Shown: in pieces, positions 38,533-46,855 of the stretch | Numbering within the stretch: the stretch's first letter is position 1 | Layout: every line of letters begins with the position of its first letter | Source: Geothermobacter ehrlichii | GTDB lineage: Bacteria > Desulfobacterota > Desulfuromonadia > Desulfuromonadales > Geothermobacteraceae | Assembly: GCF_008124615.1 (NCBI RefSeq) | Contig: NZ_VNIB01000001.1 | Coordinates: 1 to 64,000 of the forward strand | Direction of reading: 5' to 3' | Length of the DNA stretch: 64,000 nucleotides | Notes under the pieces: generated by a model | What the model was told of the DNA's origin: nothing | What the model saw: only the letters and a program-made list of their open reading frames with translations | Databases searched by the model: none | Position numbers and translations under genes: made by a program

Positions 38533-39882
38533 ATGAAGAGAGTAGGACGGTTGACGCTGATGGCGTTGCTTCTGGCTGCTGCCGGGCTGTGTTTTGCCGG
38601 CAACGCTTCGGCCAAGGAACCGAGGATTTCGAAAGAGACGGCCCAGTGTCTCGATTGCCACGAGGGGATGCCCGGGATCGTCAGCCAGTGGGAAGACAGC
38701 GCCCACTGGAACGCCGGTGTCGGCTGCTACGAGTGCCACAAGGCCGACAAGTCCGATCCGGACGCCATGGAGCATTATGGCTTCCAGGTAGCGGTGATCG
38801 TTTCGCCGCGTGACTGCGGCGCCTGCCATCCGAGGGAAGCCGCCGAGCAGGAAGCCAGCCACCACGCCAAGGCCGGCGACATACTGAACACCAAGGACGG
38901 TCTGCTCGGCCAGACCATCGGCGGCGAGCCGGCCGTCGCTGTCGGTTGCCGGCAGTGCCACGGCTCCATCGTCAAGGTCAGGGAGGACGGTTCCCTCGAT
39001 CCGGCCACCTGGCCCAACACCGGAATCGGCCGGATCAATCCGGACGGGTCCAAGGGAACCTGTTCGGCCTGCCACACCCGGCATCGCTTCAGCAAGGAGC
39101 AGGCCCGTCAGCCCGAAAGCTGCGGCAAGTGCCATCTCGGCCCCGACCATCCGCAGAAGGAAGTCTACGAAGAATCGAAGCACGGCATTCTCTATCGCGC
39201 CTTCAAGGACGATCTCAATATGGATCATCCCAAGTGGATTGCAGGCGAGGACTACTACGATGCGCCCACCTGCGCCACCTGTCACATGAGCGCCACACCG
39301 AACCAGGGTGTGACCCATGACGTCGGAACGCGACTTTCCTGGAACCTGCGGGCACCTGTTTCCAAGCGTACCGACAACTGGCAGCAGAAGCTCGACAGCA
39401 TGAAGGATGTCTGCTCGGCCTGTCACAGCAGCCCCTTCGTCGAGGGCTTCTACCAGCAGCTCGATGCGTTCATCGGTCTCTACAACGACAAGTTCGCCGT
39501 TCCGGCCAAGGAGATCCGCGACCTGCTGATGGAAGAGGGCGTGATCAGCAAGGGCAACTTCGACGACGAAATCGACTGGATCTACTGGGAGCTCTGGCAC
39601 CACGAAGGCAGGCGTGCCCGTCACGGGGCGGCCATGAGCGGTCCCGACTACGCCTGGTGGCACGGCATCTACGACATGGCCAAGGCCTTCTACAACCACC
39701 TGCTGCCCAAGGCAAAGGAGGCCTGTGAGAAGGCCGGCAAGCCCGAGGTGTACGAGAAGATCCTGGCCAAGTACATCGACGGTCGGCCGGAACACCAGTG
39801 GTTCACCAAGGGATTCGATCCGAAACGGATCGAGCAGATCAAGAAATACTACAAGGAGCGCTACAACCAGGACGTGAAGTAA
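38533..39882 (+). CDS. Octaheme c-type cytochrome, hydroxylamine oxidoreductase/nitrite reductase-like
   Basis: 449 residues with a signal peptide (cleavage near residue 27). Eight CxxCH motifs start at residues 39, 65, 95, 139, 177, 197, 247 and 294, with the compact spacing of the octaheme HAO family. The region after haem 8 is helical and rich in Trp/Tyr (YAWWHGIYDMAKAFY), as in HAO. Family members oxidise hydroxylamine/hydrazine when a Tyr crosslinks the active-site haem, or reduce nitrite or hydroxylamine when it does not. Which applies cannot be told by eye. Strong AAGGGAGG ribosome site, monocistronic, with an FNR-type box upstream. Confidence 0.88.
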   Translation: MKRVGRLTLMALLLAAAGLCFAGNASAKEPRISKETAQCLDCHEGMPGIVSQWEDSAHWNAGVGCYECHKADKSDPDAMEHYGFQVAVIVSPRDCGACHPREAAEQEASHHAKAGDILNTKDGLLGQTIGGEPAVAVGCRQCHGSIVKVREDGSLDPATWPNTGIGRINPDGSKGTCSACHTRHRFSKEQARQPESCGKCHLGPDHPQKEVYEESKHGILYRAFKDDLNMDHPKWIAGEDYYDAPTCATCHMSATPNQGVTHDVGTRLSWNLRAPVSKRTDNWQQKLDSMKDVCSACHSSPFVEGFYQQLDAFIGLYNDKFAVPAKEIRDLLMEEGVISKGNFDDEIDWIYWELWHHEGRRARHGAAMSGPDYAWWHGIYDMAKAFYNHLLPKAKEACEKAGKPEVYEKILAKYIDGRPEHQWFTKGFDPKRIEQIKKYYKERYNQDVK

Positions 39883-39914
39883 TGTCCGTCTGCTTTGCCA
39901 CAAGGGAGCGCAAA

Positions 39915-39952
39915 GGGGCCGGTCGGGTTTATCCCGGCCGGCCCCTCTCTTT
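39915..39952 (+). terminator. Terminator after the octaheme cytochrome
   Basis: GGGGCCGG-T-CGGG pairs with CCCG-G-CCGGCCCC around a TTTAT loop; a short T-rich tail follows. Confidence 0.75.
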
Positions 39953-40033
39953 AGGGACTGGTGAACACGGAGATCGTGAGATCGTGGAAAAGTAAAATTG
40001 ACCCACCTTGTCAACTCATGTTGCGGATTCAGA

Positions 40034-40039
40034 TATAAT
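40034..40039 (+). promoter_or_regulatory. -10 box (TATAAT) for the small zinc-ribbon gene
   Basis: A perfect TATAAT 34 nt before the ATG. No good -35 at 16-18 nt. Upstream are TTGAC (39998-40002) and GTCAA (40010-40014), spaced 7 nt rather than 4, which may or may not be a regulator site. Confidence 0.4.
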
Positions 40040-40073
40040 GTCATTCATGCAGAATGCGTAAAGGAGTTTTGCC

Positions 40074-40220
40074 ATGGCCGAAAAACGTTGCCACAACTGC
40101 CGTATGCTCTTTCCCGAAGAAGAACTGCTGATCCGCGAAGACAACGGCGAGCCGGTCTGCGAGGATTGCTCCGAACTGATCCAGGGAGAAGACTTGAGCT
40201 GCCGTTACGACGAAGGCTGA
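40074..40220 (+). CDS. Small zinc-ribbon protein, 48 residues
   Basis: A 48-codon ORF with AAAGGAG eight bases before ATG. The sequence has CHNC at 6-9 and CEDC at 29-32, a treble-clef/zinc-ribbon pattern, in an acidic context (LFPEEELLIREDNGEPVC). Short proteins of this kind may bind RNA polymerase, ribosomes or partner enzymes, but no specific function is claimed. Codon use matches the neighbouring genes and it has its own -10 box, which argues for a real gene. Confidence 0.75.
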   Translation: MAEKRCHNCRMLFPEEELLIREDNGEPVCEDCSELIQGEDLSCRYDEG

Positions 40221-40343
40221 AAGGGATAATTGCGCCGGAAGGGTCCGTATCTATTCAGTCGTCAACAGCCGGCTGTGGATAGCCCTGTGGAAAATCGTCG
40301 GCCGACCGGACAAGTCGTTCAATCGACCTTGGAAAATAGCAAT

Positions 40344-40362
40344 TTGCCTATAATTTAGGCAA
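40344..40362. promoter_or_regulatory. Palindrome overlapping a TATAAT box upstream of the M24 peptidase
   Basis: Perfect 7-bp arms TTGCCTA/TAGGCAA around TAATT. The left arm runs into TATAAT (40349-40354). The placement suggests an operator over a -10 box, with the transcript reading toward the peptidase gene, about 150 nt downstream. Confidence 0.4.
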
Positions 40363-40511
40363 TAACCGATCTGTGATAGCCGCTAACTATTTCAAAATTC
40401 ACATATTTTGGAACCTATTAAAGACATTTCAGGTCTTCATTGACAACTCCCTTCGTGCCTGCCAGAATACCTTTTCCAGGCGAAATTGATTCCCCCGTGA
40501 GGTCTGAAGCG

Positions 40512-41702
40512 ATGCGACTTACTCCGACGACAGAACTGAACGACCGCTGCCGGCGGCTGCAGTGCCTGATGGCCGAGGCCGGGCTGGACGCGGTGCTCAT
40601 GGTCCAGAACGCCGACCTGTTCTACTTTACCGGTTCAATCCAGCAGGGACTGCTCTACGTCCCGGCCGCCGGCGAACCTCTCTACATGGTGCGTCGGGAC
40701 CATGGACGGGCCCGCATGGAGTCGGGTCTGAAAGAGGTGATTCCCCTGCACAGTCCGCGCGAGCTTCCCGGCATCGTGCGGGATTACGGTTACGTCCTGC
40801 CGCAGCGGCTGGGGCTCGAGCTCGACGTGCTGCCGGTGCAGTTCTGCCGCCGGCTGGAAAAGGTGCTGCCGGGGGCGGCGATCGACGATGCCACCCCCCT
40901 GATCCGGACCGTACGGGCGATCAAGTCGGATTACGAAATCGGCATCATGAAGGACGCCGCCCTGATCGCCGACAAGGTGGCCCGACGGGCCGCCGAAGTC
41001 ATTCGCGAGGGAATGACCGACCTGGACCTGGCTGCCGAACTGGAGTACGAGGCGCGCAAGGCCGGGCACCAGGGGATGATCCGGATGCGCAGCTTCAATA
41101 GCGAGATCTTCTACGGACATGCCTTTTCCGGTGCGGACAGCGCCGTTCCGAGCGGTTTCGACACGCCTCTCGGCGGTGTCGGCCTGACCCCTTCTTTTCC
41201 GCAGGGTGCGAGCTACAAGACCATCCGGGCCGGCGAGCCGATCACGGTCGATTTCGTCGCCTGTTTCGACGGTTACCTGGTCGACCAGACCCGGATCTTC
41301 TGCATCGGCGGCCTCGATGACAGGCTGGAACGGGGCTACGCCGACATGCTGGAGCTGCAACAGGCCTTCGCAGAGAAGGCCCGCCCCGGAGCGAGCTGGG
41401 AAGAGCTGTACGATTTCTGTGTCGACATGGCCGCCGACATGGGGTACGCCGATCATTTCATGGGAGCTCCCGGGGCCCGGGTCGCTTTCGTCGGGCACGG
41501 TGTCGGCGTCGAACTCGACGAATATCCCTTCATTGCCCGTGGTTTCGCCGATATGCACCTGCAGCCGAAGATGACCTTTGCCTTCGAACCGAAGATCGTC
41601 TTTCCCGGTCTCGGCGCCGTCGGCGTGGAAAACACCTTCTGGGTCGAAGAGGGCGGTCTGAAAAGCCTTACCTTTTCCGGTCAGAAGCTGCAGGTGCTCT
41701 GA
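40512..41702 (+). CDS. M24-family metallopeptidase (Xaa-Pro aminopeptidase-like)
   Basis: 396 residues from ATG 40512 (GAGGT at 8 nt); the frame is open upstream to 40440 but without a ribosome site. The creatinase-like N-terminal domain (1-155) is followed by the pita-bread domain with metal ligands in DFVACFDGYLVDQTR (two Asp), HGVGVELDEYP (His), AFEPKIV and GVENTF (two Glu). It probably cleaves proline-containing peptides. It stands alone between the zinc-ribbon gene and an AsmA-like gene. Confidence 0.92.
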   Translation: MRLTPTTELNDRCRRLQCLMAEAGLDAVLMVQNADLFYFTGSIQQGLLYVPAAGEPLYMVRRDHGRARMESGLKEVIPLHSPRELPGIVRDYGYVLPQRLGLELDVLPVQFCRRLEKVLPGAAIDDATPLIRTVRAIKSDYEIGIMKDAALIADKVARRAAEVIREGMTDLDLAAELEYEARKAGHQGMIRMRSFNSEIFYGHAFSGADSAVPSGFDTPLGGVGLTPSFPQGASYKTIRAGEPITVDFVACFDGYLVDQTRIFCIGGLDDRLERGYADMLELQQAFAEKARPGASWEELYDFCVDMAADMGYADHFMGAPGARVAFVGHGVGVELDEYPFIARGFADMHLQPKMTFAFEPKIVFPGLGAVGVENTFWVEEGGLKSLTFSGQKLQVL

Positions 41703-41717
41703 CAGGAGGGGGAAACG

Positions 41718-41830
41718 ATTGCGGTTGGCGTGAAAAAACAGCCCTGAAATGCTCATTTGCCGGCATGTCAACGGCGCTTTTTCGGCTGTTCCCGCCTTGT
41801 GTTCTCATAACGTTTTTCAACTCCCTGCCA
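41718..41830. repeat. Interspersed repeat family A, copy 1
   Basis: Shares GATTGCGGTTGGCGTGA, AACAGCC..GAAATGCTCATTT, TCGGCTGTT..CGCCTTGT and ACGTTTTTCAAC, in this order, with copies at 44254-44553 and 62654-62776. It lies between the M24 and AsmA-like genes. GAAAAAACAGCC near the start and GGCTGTT in the middle are complementary, so the transcript could fold. Confidence 0.7.
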
Positions 41831-41898
41831 AACCGGCTTGCAAACCATCGGCGACCGATTAGCCTTGTAGGGGAGAACCAGCAACCGGGGAGGCAATC

Positions 41899-42774
41899 AT
41901 GAAAGCCCTTGTCAAGGTGGTCGTGGTCCTGGTGATCATTCTGGCGGCGGTGGTCGCCGGCAGCCTTTTCTATGTCGACAGCATCGCCCGCAGGGCGATC
42001 GAGTACGGCGGTAGCGAGGCGCTGGGGGTGCCGACCACCCTGGAGCGGATCGACATCTCGCTTCTGGGCGGCAAGATCGAACTGAGCAACCTGAAAATCG
42101 CCAATCCGCCCGGGTTCCAAAGCGACCGCTTCCTGTCACTAGGCTCCGGTCAGGTCGCCGTTTCCCTCGGCTCGCTGATGAAGGATACGGTGATCGTGCC
42201 GGCGGTGCGGCTGGCGGGCATTCGCATCGATCTCGAACAGAGCGGCAAGAAGAACAATGTGCAACCGTTGCTGGCCAGGACCAGGGGGGCCGCCGGGCGG
42301 GGAGGAGCGGCGGCTGAGACCGGCGATGGCGGTACCGGCAGAAAGTTCGTCATCGAACACTTCGCCATCGAGGATGTGGTGGTTTCGGCCCGGCTCGGCC
42401 TGCTCGGGGGATCCTCCCGGGTCCGGCTGGTGCTGCCGAAAATCGAGCTGCGTGACCTGGGGCGTAAACAGGGAGGCATGACGCTTCCCGAGCTGATCCG
42501 GACCGTCGTTCAGACCCTGCTCGATGCCGCCGCCAGCAGCAGCGCCGATCTTTCGCCGCAACTGGCGGCTCTGCTCAGGGGCGAATTGAAGGGGCTCGAC
42601 ACCGTCAGGGGCGAGCTGGTCGGCAAGGCGAGTGCCGAGGTCGAGAAGGCGGCCTCGAAGGTAAAGAAGGAGCTGCAGAAAATGCCGCTGCCGCCGGAGG
42701 TCGACAAGGCCGTCGAAGAGCAGGCGGGCAAGGCGCTGGAGGGGCTGCGCGGTTTGTTCGGTGACAAGAAGTAG
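41899..42774 (+). CDS. AsmA-like envelope protein
   Basis: 291 residues. One N-terminal membrane anchor (4-28) is followed by a beta-rich AsmA/DUF748-like segment (GVPTTLERIDISLLGGKIELSNLKIANPPGF, VPAVRLAGIRIDLEQSG), a Gly-rich loop and a helical C-terminus. Relatives belong to the bridge-like lipid-transfer group at the inner membrane. At under 300 residues this one is short for the family. Ribosome site GGGGAGG. Confidence 0.65.
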   Translation: MKALVKVVVVLVIILAAVVAGSLFYVDSIARRAIEYGGSEALGVPTTLERIDISLLGGKIELSNLKIANPPGFQSDRFLSLGSGQVAVSLGSLMKDTVIVPAVRLAGIRIDLEQSGKKNNVQPLLARTRGAAGRGGAAAETGDGGTGRKFVIEHFAIEDVVVSARLGLLGGSSRVRLVLPKIELRDLGRKQGGMTLPELIRTVVQTLLDAAASSSADLSPQLAALLRGELKGLDTVRGELVGKASAEVEKAASKVKKELQKMPLPPEVDKAVEEQAGKALEGLRGLFGDKK

Positions 42775-42788
42775 CTTTCAACACCCCG

Positions 42789-44216
42789 TCAGGTCTGCAT
42801 TTGGCGGCGCAGGTCCTCCCGCAGCTCGTGCAGCGCCGGGCTGATCGACACCTTGTAGCGGTGCGGATTGACTGAGCGCAGGGTTCCCTGCGGCAGGTGG
42901 TCGAGCTCCTGATGGCAGAAAGCCGCCAACGTGTCCAGGGAGGGGGCCGGGCGGGTTCGGCGACCGTCGCGCATGACGGTGTCGAGCAGCGGCCGGCATT
43001 CGAAGTTCTCTTCCAGCCTCCGGTAACGGGTCGGATTGACCGGATCGTAGACCGTCATCCCCCTTGCCGGCTGTTCGCCCGGCGTGGCGATGACATCCTG
43101 GATGATTTCGCCGTTCTCGTCGCAGAGACGCCAGACGTCTTTTCTCCCCGGCAGGGTCGCCTTGGCGATGTCCGCCGTCAGCTTCATTTTCGGCTGGTTG
43201 CGAATGGCGACCAGCTTGTAGACGCCCCCCAGGGCGCCTCCTCCCCGCCCGGCGCAGGTCGCCAGCCGGGTGCCGACACCGTAGATGTCGATGCGGCCCC
43301 CTTCTTCCCGGATGGTGCGGATGACCTCTTCGTCCAGTTCATTGGAGGCGACGATGCGGACGCCGGGGAAGCCGGCCTCGTCGAGCATCCGCCGTGCCTG
43401 GCGGCTCAGCCAGGCCAGGTCGCCGGAATCGAGGCGGATGCCTAAAAGTTCGTGTCCCTGCTGTCGCAGCTCCCTGGCGACAGTGATGGCGTTGGGCAGA
43501 CCGCTTTTCAGGGTGTCGACCGTGTCGACCAGCAGAATGCAGCTGTCGGGAAAGCTTCGCGCGTAGGCGCGAAAGGCGCTCAGCTCGTCATCGAAGGCCA
43601 TTACCCAGCTGTGGGCGTGGGTTCCCTTGACCGGCAGGCCGTATTTCATGCCGGCCAGCACGTTGCTGGTACTGCCGACGCCGCCGATGCAGGTGGCCCG
43701 GGCGACGCTCATGGCGCCGTCGGGGCCCTGGGACCGGCGCAGGCCGAATTCGAGAACCTGTGCCTCGCCGGCGGCGCGCACGATGCGGGCGGCCTTGGTC
43801 GCCACCAGGGTCTGGAAATTGATGATGTTCAGCAGCAGGGTTTCGACCAGCTGCGCTTCGGCCAGCGGCGCCTCGACCGAGAGGATCGGCTCGTTGGCGA
43901 AGACCGGCGTCCCTTCCTTCGGTGCCCTGACGCTGCCGGTAAAACGGAAGCGCGCCAGTTCGTCCAGAAAGTCGGCTGAAAAGAGATTCAGGCTCTCCAG
44001 GTAGGCGATCTCCTCGCTGTTGAAGCGGAGGTTTTCCAGGGCGTCGAGTGCCGGCTCCAGGCCGGCGAAGACGGCGTAGCCGCCGTGAAAGGGGGTCTCG
44101 CGGAAAAAGAGGTCGAAGATGGCCGGTTCGCGGTGCATGCCATGATGGTGGTAACCCGCCAGCATGGTCAGCTCGTAGAGATCGGTCAGCAGGGGGCTGG
44201 TTCTTGTGGTGGTCAT
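42789..44216 (-). CDS. pncB: Nicotinate phosphoribosyltransferase
   Basis: 475 residues from the ATG with AAAGGAAAAGG upstream. Motifs: LLTDLYELTMLAGYHHHGM, FDLFFRETPFHGGYAVFAGLE, GTHAHSWVMAF (phospho-accepting His region), LLVDTVDTLKSGLPNA, GIRLDSGDL, ASNELDE, YGVGTRLAT. It makes nicotinate mononucleotide from nicotinate and PRPP in the salvage branch, complementing nadC. Convergent with the AsmA-like gene, 14 nt between stops. Confidence 0.95.
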   Translation of the reverse strand: MTTTRTSPLLTDLYELTMLAGYHHHGMHREPAIFDLFFRETPFHGGYAVFAGLEPALDALENLRFNSEEIAYLESLNLFSADFLDELARFRFTGSVRAPKEGTPVFANEPILSVEAPLAEAQLVETLLLNIINFQTLVATKAARIVRAAGEAQVLEFGLRRSQGPDGAMSVARATCIGGVGSTSNVLAGMKYGLPVKGTHAHSWVMAFDDELSAFRAYARSFPDSCILLVDTVDTLKSGLPNAITVARELRQQGHELLGIRLDSGDLAWLSRQARRMLDEAGFPGVRIVASNELDEEVIRTIREEGGRIDIYGVGTRLATCAGRGGGALGGVYKLVAIRNQPKMKLTADIAKATLPGRKDVWRLCDENGEIIQDVIATPGEQPARGMTVYDPVNPTRYRRLEENFECRPLLDTVMRDGRRTRPAPSLDTLAAFCHQELDHLPQGTLRSVNPHRYKVSISPALHELREDLRRQMQT

Positions 44217-44253
44217 TGACCTTTTCCTTTCCTGCTTCCATTCTAGCAGAGTG

Positions 44254-44553
44254 TTGAAAAACTGTTGCGGTTGGCGTGACCCTGAGTCCGCAAGCCCACA
44301 ACCGGCAGATGGCACACGTTATTGACCTGCCTGAGCATCGCAGAAATCACCGATGAACCAGCGGGTGCATCTATAGATTTTTTGCAACGCTCATTCAGGT
44401 CAAGCACGTCCACTCTCTTGTTCGGTTTGGGCTCACGAACTCAGGGATGCGTTGAAAACAGCCTCGAAATGCTCATTTACTGATAGCGTAAACTGCCTTT
44501 ATCGACTGTTTTCGCCTTGTTTCGCCTGCCCGCATGACGTTTTTCAACGCCCT
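44254..44553. repeat. Interspersed repeat family A, copy 2, split by element B
   Basis: The left part (44254-44279: GTTGAAAAACTGTTGCGGTT and on) and right part (44449-44553: GCGTTGAAAACAGCCTCG through TTTTTCAACGCCCTG) together match copies 1 and 3. The 167 nt between them is the separate element B. GCGTTGAAAA and TTTTTCAACGC at the ends of the right part are inverted repeats. Confidence 0.7.
44280..44446 (+). repeat. Terminal-inverted-repeat element (family B), 167 bp, nested in repeat A
   Basis: Left end CCCTGAGTCCGCAAGCCC and right end GGGCTCACGAACTCAGGG are inverted repeats matching at 15 of 18 positions. The interior has no ORF. A shorter relative lies at 12064-12161. The structure is that of a MITE-like, non-autonomous element. 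Confidence 0.65.
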
Positions 44554-44568
44554 GATCGCTTCGGTGCT

Positions 44569-45417
44569 TTAGCCCACTACCGCCAGGAGTCGGTCGATGG
44601 CCTGCAGCCCCTCCAGCGCGCCGCAGGCCAGGGAGATGTGCGGCGGCCTGATCTGTGCTTCCCGCGGGTTGATGCGGATGACGGTGGCTTCAGGCCAGGC
44701 GCCGATCCGCTCGCTCAGGTGGCGGATGGTAGGGATGGCGGTGCCGGCGCCCATCTCGATCACAGCCAGCGGCCTGCCTCGGTGCTGGTCGCAGAAGAGA
44801 TCGAAGCGCATCTGCTGGCCGTGGCTGCGCCCCGGCAGCCAGGAATAGTCGCCGAACATCAGGATATTGGGCCGGGCGGTGCCGCCGCAGAACCGGCAGG
44901 TCGGGACGGTCGCCGAACGCATGGTGGCAAAGTCGATCTCGAACTGTTCGTCGTTCTCCCAGATAGCCTGCCGGCAGGGGATGAGACATTGCAGGTGGTG
45001 GATGGAGCCGTGCACCTCGAGAATCTGCTCCTCGGCGAAGCCCGCTTTCTGAAACTGGCCGTCGACGTTGGAGGTGACGACGAAGCCGTCTCGGCCGGCC
45101 CCGTCGAGCCAGCGCTTCAGGATGGCGAACCCGGCGTGCGGTTCGGTCTGCCGGTAGAGGTTGGTGCGATGCCCATAGAAGCCCCAGCCGAAGGCGGGGT
45201 CACGCTCGAAGTGTTCCGGGTTGGCGGCGGCGACGAAGTTGATGCCCAGCTTTTCGTACATCGGGTAGGCCTTCCAGAACCCCCGGTCGCCGCGAAAGTC
45301 GGGAAGTCCGGAGTCGACTCCCATGCCGGCGCCGGCGGTGATGACCAGCGCTTCGGCGCCGGCGATGGCGTCCGCTGCTTTTTTCAAGGCTTCCTGCATG
45401 GCGATATCCTGAATCAT
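44569..45417 (-). CDS. Sir2-family NAD-dependent protein deacylase
   Basis: 282 residues; ATG 45399 (after CAGGAT) is an alternative start. The NAD-binding motif GAGMGVDSGLPDFRGDRGFW, catalytic His in EVHGSIHHLQC and four zinc-ligand Cys (QCLIPC and CRFC) are present. It removes acyl groups from lysine using NAD. The start overlaps the ybaK stop (45414-45417), so translation is coupled. Confidence 0.92.
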   Translation of the reverse strand: MIQDIAMQEALKKAADAIAGAEALVITAGAGMGVDSGLPDFRGDRGFWKAYPMYEKLGINFVAAANPEHFERDPAFGWGFYGHRTNLYRQTEPHAGFAILKRWLDGAGRDGFVVTSNVDGQFQKAGFAEEQILEVHGSIHHLQCLIPCRQAIWENDEQFEIDFATMRSATVPTCRFCGGTARPNILMFGDYSWLPGRSHGQQMRFDLFCDQHRGRPLAVIEMGAGTAIPTIRHLSERIGAWPEATVIRINPREAQIRPPHISLACGALEGLQAIDRLLAVVG

Positions 45418-45896
45418 TGCGCCACGTCGACCAGGACGGGCTGCAGAATTCTCTGCACGTCAGCGGGGGCCAGGGCCACCAGGAATCCCCGCTTTCCGCC
45501 GTTGATGTAGATGGTGGGCAGGTCGAGAATCGAGCGTTCCATGAAGACCGGCATCGCCTTGCGGGTGCCGAACGGCGAGGTGCCGCCGACCAGGTAGCCG
45601 GAATGGCGGCTGGCGGTCTTCGGATCGCAGGGCCGGACCGATTTGCAGCCGATGGTTCGCGCCAGGTTGCGGGTTGAAACCTGGCGGTCGCCGTGCATCA
45701 GCACGACCAGCGGTTCGCCGCTGTCCCGCTCCATGATCAGGGTCTTGATCACGACGTGCTCGTCGACTCCCAGCTCCCGCGCCGAGACGGCCGTGCCGCC
45801 ATGTTCCTCGTAGCTGTAGAAGCAGGGGACAAAATCGACCTTGTGCCGGCGCAACAGGCGGACGGCCGGTGTTGATGGAATCTTCTCCCTGCTCAT
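45414..45896 (-). CDS. ybaK: Cys-tRNA(Pro) deacylase YbaK/EbsC
   Basis: 160 residues. Typical motifs: TPAVRLLRRHKVDF, VIKTLIM, catalytic-lysine region, CDPKTASRHSGYLVGGTSPFGTRK and TIYINGGKRGFLVAL. It hydrolyses Cys-tRNAPro mischarged by prolyl-tRNA synthetase. It overlaps by 4 nt with both neighbours. Confidence 0.93.
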   Translation of the reverse strand: MSREKIPSTPAVRLLRRHKVDFVPCFYSYEEHGGTAVSARELGVDEHVVIKTLIMERDSGEPLVVLMHGDRQVSTRNLARTIGCKSVRPCDPKTASRHSGYLVGGTSPFGTRKAMPVFMERSILDLPTIYINGGKRGFLVALAPADVQRILQPVLVDVAQ

Positions 45897-46708
45897 GCCG
45901 CCCCCCTGTCAATGAACCAGGAGGCGGCGGTCAGCAGCAGGCTGCCGGCCAGCAGCAGCAGGCTCAGGCCGCCGAGCAGGCGAAAGACCTTGTCGGTGGC
46001 CTTGCGCAGCTGCCAGCTCTTGGGCAGGAGCAACCCGAACAGGACGCCGCCGGCTGCGCCGCCGAGATGACCGGCGTTGTCGGCGCCGACCAGCAGGCCG
46101 AAGACGAAGGCGAAGACGGCCCACTGCAGCATGAAATTGCGCCGCTGCAGCGAAAGGTTGTCGCCCAGCCGATGATAATGGATGACGGCGAAGCCGATCA
46201 GGCCGAAGAGTGCCGACGAAGAGCCGACCACCGGCGCCATGGGATGCCAGAAATAGTCGGCCAGCGAGCCGGTGAGGGCGGCGAGGGTGTAGAGGGTCAG
46301 AAAGCGCATCGGCCCGATTTCGCTTTCGACCAGCGGCCCCACCTGGTACAGGACCACCATGTTGAAGGCCAGGTGCAGAACGCCGCCGTGAACAAAGGCG
46401 TAGCTCAGGCAGCGCCACCATTCGTTTTCGGCCAGCACCAGCGGCCAGTACTGGGCGCCCATGTGGATCAGCAGGTAGCCGTCCGGCGAAAAGAGGGGCC
46501 GCAGGCCCAGGCCCGCCAGCAGTCCCTGCAACAGCATCAGGACAAAGAAGACGATATTGGCCCCGATCAACGCCCGGCTCACCCGGATGCCGCTGGCGGG
46601 CAGTTCGCCGCGCAGGAAGCGGTGCATCGCTCTTTCCCAGCGCGTGGCGCGCCATTGCCAGCGCGGTGTGTTCAGGCCGAGACGGCGGAAAAGTTCGGTC
46701 AAATTCAT
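45893..46708 (-). CDS. Rhomboid-family intramembrane serine protease
   Basis: 271 residues with a soluble N-terminus (1-45) and six transmembrane helices. Catalytic Ser164 lies in GSSSALFG and His214 in GHLGGAAGG; the supporting HGGVLHLAFNM (His107, His112, Asn116) is intact. It cleaves transmembrane substrates. First gene of the rhomboid-ybaK-sir2 set joined by ATGA overlaps. Confidence 0.92.
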   Translation of the reverse strand: MNLTELFRRLGLNTPRWQWRATRWERAMHRFLRGELPASGIRVSRALIGANIVFFVLMLLQGLLAGLGLRPLFSPDGYLLIHMGAQYWPLVLAENEWWRCLSYAFVHGGVLHLAFNMVVLYQVGPLVESEIGPMRFLTLYTLAALTGSLADYFWHPMAPVVGSSSALFGLIGFAVIHYHRLGDNLSLQRRNFMLQWAVFAFVFGLLVGADNAGHLGGAAGGVLFGLLLPKSWQLRKATDKVFRLLGGLSLLLLAGSLLLTAASWFIDRGAA

Positions 46709-46855
46709 GGTCGTCTTTCGGTTGGTTGCCCGTTCGGGGACAAGGGGGTGGAAAGGCCGGACGCGGCAGGATCGGTCAGCCCCGGTTTCGTCAAACTATG
46801 ACAAAAATTTCCCCTCTCTTCAAGCCGGTCGGCCCGGAAGTGATGACGGTCTGAT

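Larger units (their letters stand above)
44217..44568. other. Repeat-filled intergenic region between pncB and sir2
   Basis: About 350 nt without a gene, occupied by repeat A copy 2 interrupted by the repeat B element (both entered separately). Confidence 0.7.

Noticed and set aside
40270-40440. Replication origin (TGTGGATAG and TGTGGAAAA near an AT-rich stretch)
   Set aside because: Only imperfect DnaA-box-like words, and none of the genes usually found at an origin (dnaA, dnaN, gidA, rpmH) is nearby.
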